This document shows positions 49,155-55,811 of a DNA stretch of 64,000 bases, piece after piece. A program made the position numbers and the translations under genes. Origin of the DNA: Betaproteobacteria bacterium TMED22 (GTDB lineage: Bacteria > Pseudomonadota > Gammaproteobacteria > Burkholderiales > Eutrophovitaceae). The notes beneath the pieces are model-generated. The model did not search any database. It was given only the letters and a program-made list of their open reading frames with translations, and was not told where the DNA came from. Within the stretch, counting starts at the first letter, position 1, and the number at the start of each line of letters is the position of its first letter. The stretch spans positions 32,203 through 96,202 of the forward strand of contig NHCB01000013.1 in assembly GCA_002167745.1 (NCBI GenBank), written 5' to 3'.

Positions 49155-49914
49155 TAGACACTCCGGCAGCGGTCAATAATATTTTTCGTATTTCTGGGCG
49201 TACAGGTTTTCCAAACGAATCCCTATAGGGCGCATTGGCTAAGTCAACTGAGCCTGAAACTAAACCTTGTTTGATCAGGACTAATCGCTCGCCTAGCTCT
49301 GCGACATCCTGAGGATCATGAGTAATAAGTAAAATTGGAATTTTAAAAATAGATTGAATTTTTTTGAGCTCCTCTCTCATCTGAATCCTCAGTAATGGAT
49401 CTAACGCAGAAAAAGGCTCGTCCAGTAACAATATGTCCGGTCTTTGTAGTAGTGCTCTAGCAAGACCCACTCGCTGGCGCTGTCCTCCGGATATTTCAAA
49501 GGGATATTTTTTCGAGAACGCTTTAATTTGAAAAATATCCAGCAGCTCTTGAACCCTTTCCTCGTCTTCCCTTTTTAGTCCTTTCGATAATATATAGCGC
49601 TTGGAAAAGCCGATGTTCTCACTCACGGTCATGTGTGGAAATAATGCATAGTCCTGAAACAAATAACCAACATTGCGGTAGCGTGACGGAACATCTATAT
49701 TCTTCGATGAATCGAAAAGCACCCTCTCATTAATAATAATTTTTCCAGTATGCACCTCCTGTAAGCCTGCAATAATTTTTAACAACAGACTTTTCCCAGC
49801 TCCCGATTGACCAAATAAGACAGTAATATCCTCGTAACAGCTAAACTGCATATTTAAATTGAAGTCATGCCCGCCCGAGCGAAAATTTTGTTGAACGTCT
49901 ACGTCGACTCCCAT
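49147..49914 (-). CDS. modC: Molybdate importer ATPase ModC (short form)
   Basis: A 255-residue ABC ATPase. Walker A is LFGQSGAGKSLLLKIIAG (about 33-50), the Q-loop is GYLFQDYALFPHMTV, the signature is SGGQRQRVGLARALLQRPDILLLDEPFSALDP (in parts, running into Walker B), and the H-loop is LITHDP. Classical ModC is about 350 residues with a C-terminal TOBE/Mop regulatory domain; here the protein ends soon after the H-loop region, so molybdate trans-inhibition through that domain is missing. It lies five bases after modB. Confidence 0.92.
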   Translation of the reverse strand: MGVDVDVQQNFRSGGHDFNLNMQFSCYEDITVLFGQSGAGKSLLLKIIAGLQEVHTGKIIINERVLFDSSKNIDVPSRYRNVGYLFQDYALFPHMTVSENIGFSKRYILSKGLKREDEERVQELLDIFQIKAFSKKYPFEISGGQRQRVGLARALLQRPDILLLDEPFSALDPLLRIQMREELKKIQSIFKIPILLITHDPQDVAELGERLVLIKQGLVSGSVDLANAPYRDSFGKPVRPEIRKILLTAAGVSSA

Positions 49915-49919
49915 ATCTT

Positions 49920-50612
49920 CTAAGCCTCTCGATATTTAGGTTTTAGAAAATAATTTGAAGTGAGTAAAACTATTATGCAAACAAATGAGGTAATAACCAC
50001 AAGGAAATTAGCGATCTGATCATGTCCAGCTTGAACCGCCTCATACACAGCAATCGACAGCGTTTGAGTCTTGCCAGGTAAACTTCCGGCTACCATTAGT
50101 GTGGCTCCAAACTCTCCGAGTGCGCGTGCGAAGGCGAGCATAGATCCAGCTAATATCCCTCTTATTGCGAGAGGAAAAGTAACGAGAAAAAAAACTTGCA
50201 CCTCATTTTTTCCCAACACTCGTGAGGCATCCTCATATTGCCTTGAAACCCCTTCAAAAGCAGTTCTGGCGGATTTATACACCAGGGGAAATGCAACAAT
50301 CGAAGCCGCGATGACCGCACCTTGCCAAGTAAAGATTAAATTGATACCAAAATATGTTTCTAACCAACCTCCTATTGGCCCACGGCGACCGAGAAGGACG
50401 AGCAAATAATAGCCGAGAACAGTTGGTGGGAGTACTACCGGAAGAGTCAGTATTGCATCAAGAACTTCCTTACCAAAAAATTCTCGTTTAGCAGCGAACC
50501 ATGCCATTGAAATACCCATCAATGCCGCAACAAGCGTGGCGACACCCGCTACTTTAAGGCTTAAAAGTAACGGTACAGTAACCGCCTCAAGTGTTATCGA
50601 AAGTGAAGTCAA
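49920..50612 (-). CDS. modB: Molybdate importer permease ModB
   Basis: A 230-residue inner-membrane permease with about five to six helices. The ABC-coupling loop reads YEDASRVLGKNEVQVFFLVTFPLA, and GILAGSMLAFARALGEFGATLMVAGSLPGKTQTL (in parts) is typical of ModB. DAILTLPVVLPPTVLGYYLLVLLGRRGPIG is also characteristic. It is the first gene of modB-C-A, 179 bp after the ModE-like gene; that gap holds a promoter, an operator-like dyad and a terminator hairpin. Confidence 0.94.
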   Translation of the reverse strand: MTSLSITLEAVTVPLLLSLKVAGVATLVAALMGISMAWFAAKREFFGKEVLDAILTLPVVLPPTVLGYYLLVLLGRRGPIGGWLETYFGINLIFTWQGAVIAASIVAFPLVYKSARTAFEGVSRQYEDASRVLGKNEVQVFFLVTFPLAIRGILAGSMLAFARALGEFGATLMVAGSLPGKTQTLSIAVYEAVQAGHDQIANFLVVITSFVCIIVLLTSNYFLKPKYREA

Positions 50613-50660
50613 AACGTAATAATCAAAACTAGTTTGAAATTATATTATGTGTGCTCTAAA

Positions 50661-50691
50661 TAAAACTTTGGCGCCGTATGGGCGCCAAAGT
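50661..50691 (-). terminator. Intrinsic terminator or attenuator upstream of modB
   Basis: On the minus strand ACTTTGGCGCC and GGCGCCAAAGT form a perfect 11-bp stem (arms 50665-50675 and 50681-50691) with a five-base loop, followed by TTTATTT. It ends the ModE-like gene transcript but also lies downstream of the predicted modB promoter, so it could attenuate modBCA. Confidence 0.85.
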
Positions 50692-50746
50692 CAGCTTGCG
50701 TATAAAAGGGGGTTGTTCACGCAACAATTGCATGCACCACGCAACC

Positions 50747-50781
50747 CGTTATAGTTAACAGGATATAGCGATATTTGTCAA
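50747..50781 (-). promoter_or_regulatory. Promoter of modBCA overlapped by a ModE-like operator
   Basis: On the minus strand TTGACA (50776-50781, perfect -35) and TTAACT (50753-50758, weak -10) are 17 bp apart. Overlapping the -10 and spacer is a 24-bp dyad, 50747-50770: CGCTATA, ten bases, TATAACG (six of seven pairs matched). The E. coli modA operator, as I recall it, has the same CG-edged TATA half-sites and the same 24-bp length, which makes molybdate repression plausible. Confidence 0.65.
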
Positions 50782-50791
50782 ATAAAGAACC

Positions 50792-51136
50792 CTATTGCAT
50801 GAAGTCGGAAAATTTACTCATTTCCCTGCGAACACTGGCGGTGGCCTTCTGCTCCATTGCACGATAATGGGCTAGCACTTCTTGACCAAATTCCGTTACC
50901 TGCGCCCCACCCCCTCGGTTACCGCCAGTGAGCGTCTCCACTAACGGCGATACGAAACAACTATTCATGGTGTCGACGAGAACCCAGGCCCTTCGGTAGG
51001 ACATACCCAACTCGCGAGCTGCCGCCGAAATAGATCCAGTTTTACCAATAGAATCCAGCAGCGCCGCCTTACCTGGACCCATTGCAATCGATTTACGAAA
51101 ACTAACTTTTAATTGAGGCCGTAAGGTGTCGGACAT
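50792..51136 (-). CDS. ModE-like winged-helix regulator without a molybdate-binding domain
   Basis: A 114-residue protein equal to the N-terminal DNA-binding domain of ModE. KAALLDSIGKTGSISAAARELGMSYRRAWVLVDTMN (in parts, about residues 22-58) is the diagnostic helix-turn-helix with the S-Y-x-x-A-W motif. TLTGGNRGGGAQVTEFGQEVLAHYRAME forms the wing and dimer helix. The two C-terminal Mop/TOBE domains of full-length ModE (about 260 residues) are absent. It follows moaE by ten bases and precedes modBCA, and a ModE-type operator lies just downstream. How it would sense molybdate is unclear. Confidence 0.9.
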   Translation of the reverse strand: MSDTLRPQLKVSFRKSIAMGPGKAALLDSIGKTGSISAAARELGMSYRRAWVLVDTMNSCFVSPLVETLTGGNRGGGAQVTEFGQEVLAHYRAMEQKATASVRREMSKFSDFMQ

Positions 51137-51146
51137 ATCCTAAAAT

Positions 51147-51611
51147 TTAATCATCTCGCGTGTTCTCCCAGCGCATCGCAGCCGACTTATCAGATTCCCT
51201 AGCTTCAACCCACCGATCACCAGAGGAAGTTTGCTCTTTTTTCCAAAAAGGCGCTCGAGTCTTTAAATAATCCATTAAAAACTCGCAAGCCTTGAACGAT
51301 TCGCCGCGATGTGCGCCGGTAACTAGCACTAGGACAATCTGATCCAGTGGAAGCAAAGTACCCACACGATGAATAATTAATGCGTCGTAGATATCCCAGC
51401 GACCCTTAGCCTGAGACACAATATCCTCAAGTGAACGTTCCGTCATTCCAGGGTAATGCTCCAGCGTGAGTGAGGATACGTCATCACCGTCATTCAGATC
51501 ACGCACAACCCCAACAAAACTAGCCACAGCTCCTACTTTTGGATTCTTTTGCCGAAGCCCTAACATCTCTTGGCCTACATCGAAATCTTCAGTTTGTACA
51601 CGAACAGTCAT
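51147..51611 (-). CDS. moaE: Molybdopterin synthase catalytic subunit
   Basis: A 154-residue MoaE, the large subunit that transfers sulfur from MoaD to precursor Z. GAVASFVGVVRD, LTLEHYPGMTERSL, IIHRVGTLLPLDQIVLVLVTGAHRGESFKACEFLMDYLKTRAPFWKKE (in parts) cover the substrate and catalytic Lys/Arg/His residues. The ATG at 51611, four bases past the moaD stop, is chosen over an extension inside moaD. With moaD it forms a coupled pair. Confidence 0.95.
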   Translation of the reverse strand: MTVRVQTEDFDVGQEMLGLRQKNPKVGAVASFVGVVRDLNDGDDVSSLTLEHYPGMTERSLEDIVSQAKGRWDIYDALIIHRVGTLLPLDQIVLVLVTGAHRGESFKACEFLMDYLKTRAPFWKKEQTSSGDRWVEARESDKSAAMRWENTRDD

Positions 51612-51615
51612 GGCA

Positions 51616-51873
51616 CTATCCGCCTGTGACTGGAGGGAACAGAGCGATCTCATCTCCTTCATTAAGCATTGCGTCCTTCGTAACCATTTCTTGGTTAAGT
51701 GCGATACGAAATGATTTATTCTCGTTCAACTCGTCCTTCCAAACCCCTCCTTTTTCACGTAGTACCATCAGCACATCTGAAACCTTATTATCAGATCCAG
51801 TGAACGAGATATCCACTTGATTGGTCTCGAAAACTTCTCTAAGTTTTGCGAAAAATAATACTTTTATTCTCAT
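51616..51873 (-). CDS. moaD: Molybdopterin synthase sulfur carrier subunit
   Basis: An 85-residue ubiquitin-fold protein ending in FPPVTGG. The C-terminal Gly-Gly is where the thiocarboxylate is formed by MoeB-type activation. MRIKVLFFAKLREVFE at the start and EGDEIALFPPV near the end are family features. It is the first gene of the moaD-moaE-modE-like run and is divergent from moaA across about 150 bp. Confidence 0.94.
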   Translation of the reverse strand: MRIKVLFFAKLREVFETNQVDISFTGSDNKVSDVLMVLREKGGVWKDELNENKSFRIALNQEMVTKDAMLNEGDEIALFPPVTGG

Positions 51874-52026
51874 GTTAATTATCCGCTCTAGTGCTTATAT
51901 TTTACCTAATGTTGTAAAAAAACAATTTTCAGTATTGCAAGAATCCAGCGCTCATAAAAAAGGTCGTTGTGTTCTATCGTATATAATGCCTTCTAGTATT
52001 ACACAATTTTATAAAGTTAAGAATAT

Positions 52027-53061
52027 ATGAGTTCAAACGAATCATCGCCGATAGAGACCGCTATTACGGACACAAGGAAAAGACATCTCCGCGACCTTAG
52101 AATCTCTGTTACAGATCGTTGTAATTTTCGCTGCACCTACTGCATGCCAAAGAGCGTATACGACAGGGATTTTAAGTTTCTAGAGCGAACGCAACTGCTA
52201 TCTTTTGATGAAATCAACAGACTCGTCGGTATTTTCAAAAATCACGGGGTGGAAAAAGTTCGTATCACTGGTGGAGAGCCGTTGTTACGCAAACAACTTG
52301 AAAAACTTCTTGAGATGATTTCTGTTTCGCACCAACTAGACCTCACATTAACTACTAATGCGACTTTATTAAAACAAAAAGCATCGATGCTGCTAGATGC
52401 AGGATTAAAAAGGATTACGGTCAGTCTCGATTCCCTCGATGACCACACATTTCAGATGATGAATGATATGAAAGTCCCAGTGTCGAAGGTGCTGGAAGGC
52501 ATCGAAGAGGCCGATCGCATGGGCTTTCAACCGATAAAAATTAATATGGTTGTAAAGCGAGGGGTTAATGATCAACACGTAATAGAGATGGCAAGATACT
52601 TCAAGGGTACAGGTCACATAGTCCGTTTTATTGAATTTATGGACGTTGGGTCTACCAACGGTTGGCAAATGAGCCACGTGGTGCCCTCAAAAGAGCTGGT
52701 AGGCCAGATAAACGAGATCTTCCCAATCGAACCCGTCGAACCTAATTACGTTGGAGAAGTTGCGGAGCGCTGGAAATACATTGATGGCTCGGGGGAGGTT
52801 GGTTTCATCTCGTCGGTTACACAAGCATTTTGCGCGTCGTGCACAAGAGCTAGGCTGTCAGCCGAAGGGTCTATATACACATGCCTTTTCGCAACACAAG
52901 GCACTGACTTACGCATGTTACTTAGGACTGGCGCCTCCGACTCATCCATATCAAATGTAATCGGTAATTTATGGCAGGCAAGAATAGACAATTATTCAGA
53001 AATTAGAAGCGCAGAGACTGCCTCGCTTCGAAAAATAGAAATGTCATACATAGGCGGATAA
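52027..53061 (+). CDS. moaA: GTP 3',8-cyclase MoaA
   Basis: A 344-residue radical SAM enzyme that performs the first step of molybdenum cofactor synthesis. The SAM cluster motif is [20 protein letters not shown] follows, and the second [4Fe-4S] cluster uses [19 protein letters not shown]. The C-terminus ends in the functionally important double Gly (SYIGG). It precedes moeA by 25 bp. The MoaC partner is not in the window. The 150-bp upstream gap shared with moaD contains a TATAAT but no convincing -35 and no recognisable molybdenum-cofactor riboswitch. Confidence 0.97.
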   Translation: MSSNESSPIETAITDTRKRHLRDLRISVTDRCNFRCTYCMPKSVYDRDFKFLERTQLLSFDEINRLVGIFKNHGVEKVRITGGEPLLRKQLEKLLEMISVSHQLDLTLTTNATLLKQKASMLLDAGLKRITVSLDSLDDHTFQMMNDMKVPVSKVLEGIEEADRMGFQPIKINMVVKRGVNDQHVIEMARYFKGTGHIVRFIEFMDVGSTNGWQMSHVVPSKELVGQINEIFPIEPVEPNYVGEVAERWKYIDGSGEVGFISSVTQAFCASCTRARLSAEGSIYTCLFATQGTDLRMLLRTGASDSSISNVIGNLWQARIDNYSEIRSAETASLRKIEMSYIGG

Positions 53062-53086
53062 ATACACTCTCATATCAATATATAAA

Positions 53087-54364
53087 ATGACTAAAAATAA
53101 AAAACTCGATTCCATTATTCAAGAAAGTGATTACGACCCACATTCCATGCCTGTGGAAAAAGCGCGCACTTATATTCAAGAATTTTTAGATCCGGTGAAT
53201 AGTTCTGAGTGTGTTTCCGTTCGTGAGGCTCTTGGCAGAATTCTCTCCAAGGATGTTATTTCACCAGTTAATGTTCCGCAACATAACAACTCAGCCATGG
53301 ACGGATATGCAGTCAAAGGGACAGATCTGACCGAGGGGGGGAAAACGGATCTCACCTTAATTGGAACCGCTTTTGCAGGCCAACCTTTTGACGGAAAAAT
53401 GAGCAGCGGAGAATCTGTCCGAATTATGACCGGAGCCGTAATACCGAATGGCGCAGACACAGTAATTATGCAGGAGCGTGTTGAGAAAAAAAACGATAAC
53501 GTTGTATCCGTGGATTTCTTTCCAACAGGAGCAAATACTCGCAAGGCAGGGGAGGATTTAAAGCTTGGGTCAGCAGCATTGCGTAAAGGGCATAAAGTAA
53601 GACCTGCAGACTTGGGATTAATCGCGTCTTTAGGTATATCAGAGGTGATGGCATATAGGAAACTGCGTGTCGCTTTTTTCTCAACCGGAGATGAACTGGT
53701 CGGCGTCGGGAACGTTTTAAGTGAAGGTCAAATTTACGACAGCAACCGATATACTATTTTCGGCATGCTTACCGAACTCGGGTGCGAACTGATTGATATG
53801 GGCGTCATTAAGGACACGCCTGAGGCCGTCGAATCAGCTTTTACAGATTCGACAAATATCTCTGATGTAGTCATTACCAGTGGGGGAGTATCTGTTGGAG
53901 AGGCTGACTTTGTAAAACCTATTTTAAATAAACTCGGGGAAGTATTGTTCTGGAAAATAGCTATGAAACCAGGACGCCCCTTAGCTTTCGGCAAAGTCGG
54001 ACGGTCTCATTTCTTCGGATTACCAGGAAATCCAGTTGCTGTGATGGTCACATTCTATCAATTTGTACAAGCAGCGCTCAAGACATTACAAGGACAAATT
54101 ACACGCATTCCAACACCAACTTTTAAGGCGCTTTGTACGGAGTCCTTAAAAAAAGTACCCGGTCGTACTGAATTCCAACGTGGAATTCTCAGTAAAACGA
54201 AAGATAACGAATGGACAGTAAAACCGACCGGAGATCAAGGCTCGGGGATCTTATCCTCGATGAGCCAAGCACACTGCTTCATTGTTTTACCGACTGATAT
54301 GGATAAAGTCGAAGCAGGGGAATTCGTAGACGTCCAGTTAATTAGAGGGTTAATAGACTCATGA
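53087..54364 (+). CDS. moeA: Molybdopterin molybdenumtransferase MoeA
   Basis: A 425-residue enzyme that inserts molybdenum into adenylylated molybdopterin. ALGRILSKDV, VPQHNNSAMDGYAV, MTGAVIPNGADTVIMQE, FFSTGDELVGVG, YDSNRYTIFGML, TSGGVSVGEADFVKP and FGLPGNPVAVMVTFYQFV are the family segments. It is preceded by moaA and overlaps msrB through ATGA. The usual mogA step partner is not visible in the window. Confidence 0.97.
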   Translation: MTKNKKLDSIIQESDYDPHSMPVEKARTYIQEFLDPVNSSECVSVREALGRILSKDVISPVNVPQHNNSAMDGYAVKGTDLTEGGKTDLTLIGTAFAGQPFDGKMSSGESVRIMTGAVIPNGADTVIMQERVEKKNDNVVSVDFFPTGANTRKAGEDLKLGSAALRKGHKVRPADLGLIASLGISEVMAYRKLRVAFFSTGDELVGVGNVLSEGQIYDSNRYTIFGMLTELGCELIDMGVIKDTPEAVESAFTDSTNISDVVITSGGVSVGEADFVKPILNKLGEVLFWKIAMKPGRPLAFGKVGRSHFFGLPGNPVAVMVTFYQFVQAALKTLQGQITRIPTPTFKALCTESLKKVPGRTEFQRGILSKTKDNEWTVKPTGDQGSGILSSMSQAHCFIVLPTDMDKVEAGEFVDVQLIRGLIDS

Positions 54365-54753
54365 AAAAGATTGATAAAACAGACCAACAATGGGAATCTG
54401 AACTTACCCAACCGGAATACCAAATTCTAAGGAAAGAAGGAACGGAGCCCAGCTTCAGTCATCCCCTGAACAACGAATCTCGTAAAGGGATATTTGTTTG
54501 CGCAGGGTGTGCTACTCCATTATTTACATCCGAAATGAAATTCGATAGTGGGACTGGTTGGCCGAGTTTTTTTGATTGTATCGATGGAGCGTTTGAGGAA
54601 AAAACTGATCGAAAGTTTTTTATGAGTCGCACTGAGTATCACTGTGCCAATTGTGGCGGTCATCACGGACATGTATTCTCAGATGGACCTAACCCCACTG
54701 GATTGCGTTACTGCAACAATGGGACGGCACTTAAATTCATCTCTCAGGATTAG
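54361..54753 (+). CDS. msrB: Peptide-methionine (R)-S-oxide reductase MsrB
   Basis: A 130-residue MsrB with the zinc site formed by CAGC and CANCGGHHGHVF. GTGWPSFF is the substrate loop, and the catalytic Cys lies in RYCNNGTALKF (about C117); it is Cys, not selenocysteine. It reduces methionine-R-sulfoxide in proteins. Translational coupling to moeA by a four-base overlap is unusual functionally and may simply reflect operon packing. It is convergent with fdsD, 12 bp away. Confidence 0.96.
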   Translation: MKKIDKTDQQWESELTQPEYQILRKEGTEPSFSHPLNNESRKGIFVCAGCATPLFTSEMKFDSGTGWPSFFDCIDGAFEEKTDRKFFMSRTEYHCANCGGHHGHVFSDGPNPTGLRYCNNGTALKFISQD

Positions 54754-54765
54754 TAACTGATAGAA

Positions 54766-54990
54766 CTAGTTAGTCTGCCCTAATTTGTGAACCGCTAATT
54801 GCCCTAAGTCACTGAGGTCTCCAGCTCCTGATTTCTCAACATGTTCAACGAGTTGTTTACGCATACGTGGATTCCAGAACTTTGTAATATGTCCTACCAC
54901 ACCCGCTGCCGCAATCTCTTGATCTTTCTCTGAATTAAAAAAATTCGAAATGTCATTAATCATTCGTACTAGCTGAGCACCATCCATCAC
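54766..54990 (-). CDS. fdsD: Formate dehydrogenase delta subunit
   Basis: A 74-residue protein of the FdsD family. The segment HITKFWNPRMRKQLVEHV is its hallmark; LVRMINDISNFF precedes it. FdsD is a small subunit found with soluble NAD-dependent molybdenum formate dehydrogenases and is required for full activity. It is the last gene of the fdsGBA-fdhD-fdsD operon, eight bases after fdhD. Confidence 0.92.
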   Translation of the reverse strand: MMDGAQLVRMINDISNFFNSEKDQEIAAAGVVGHITKFWNPRMRKQLVEHVEKSGAGDLSDLGQLAVHKLGQTN

Positions 54991-54998
54991 GCTATCCC

Positions 54999-55802
54999 CT
55001 ACATTATTATCCGCTGTTCATGCGTATATATTGTTTGCCGACCACCCCTTGCGAATCCAATCAATGTTACGTCACTATCGATAGCTGTGTTAATGGCCAA
55101 AGAAGTGGGGCCGGAGACCGCAACAAGCAACCCAATATTCGCAACTGCTACCTTAGAGACCATTTCATAACTCGCTCGGCTTGTTATAAGGACAAATCCT
55201 TCACGGTCCTTGTCTAACTCAGAACACATCACCCCGATGAGTTTATCAAGTGCATTATGCCGACCAACATCTTCTCTGACACACACGATATCTCCCGCAC
55301 AATCCGCCCAAGCAGCCCCATGAAACGTTCCCACTCCGTGATTCATGACTTGCGTATCACTTAATGAAGTGATCGCTCTTTGTATTGCAAAATTATCGAA
55401 TCGTGTTGTATTTGTTACTTGTTTGGTCTTAGCAAGTGTAGCCTCCAAAGTTTCCTCACCACAAATTCCGCAACCCGTGCGTCCCACTAAATTCTTTTTT
55501 CTTTTTGAAAGTGCGTCACTACTCTTTTTGTCTACACTGATATAAGCCGCTATTCCTTTATCACTATGGACAAACTCAACGCCTCCAATATCCTGCCAAA
55601 CACTTACGATGTTTTCTGTGAGTGAAAAACCAACCACGAAGTTTTCCAAGTCGGCAGGACTCACCATCATCACTGAAAACGGTTCGCCATTATAAATGAG
55701 CGCCAAAGGGACTTCCTCGGCGACCAAGTTCAGCTCTGACTCAATACCGCCTCTTGAGGTCCACTTGTAAGCGTTTCGCTCCGTTGTCGCGGCGTTTGGC
55801 AT
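54999..55802 (-). CDS. fdhD: Formate dehydrogenase sulfurtransferase FdhD (FdsC)
   Basis: A 267-residue FdhD/FdsC that carries sulfur from a cysteine desulfurase to the molybdenum cofactor of formate dehydrogenase. The Cys loop GRTGCGICGEETL holds the C-x2-C pair, and ALIYNGEPFSVMMVSPADLENFVVGFSLTE (in parts) and REDVGRHNALDKLIG are family signatures. It lies between fdsA and fdsD, the position of fdsC in Cupriavidus-type operons. Confidence 0.95.
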   Translation of the reverse strand: MPNAATTERNAYKWTSRGGIESELNLVAEEVPLALIYNGEPFSVMMVSPADLENFVVGFSLTENIVSVWQDIGGVEFVHSDKGIAAYISVDKKSSDALSKRKKNLVGRTGCGICGEETLEATLAKTKQVTNTTRFDNFAIQRAITSLSDTQVMNHGVGTFHGAAWADCAGDIVCVREDVGRHNALDKLIGVMCSELDKDREGFVLITSRASYEMVSKVAVANIGLLVAVSGPTSLAINTAIDSDVTLIGFARGGRQTIYTHEQRIIM

Positions 55803-55811
55803 CTTAAATCA

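Noticed and set aside
51874..52026. Molybdenum-cofactor riboswitch before moaA
   Set aside because: The gap is short, AT-rich and lacks the multi-stem structure expected of that riboswitch; only a TATAAT is visible.
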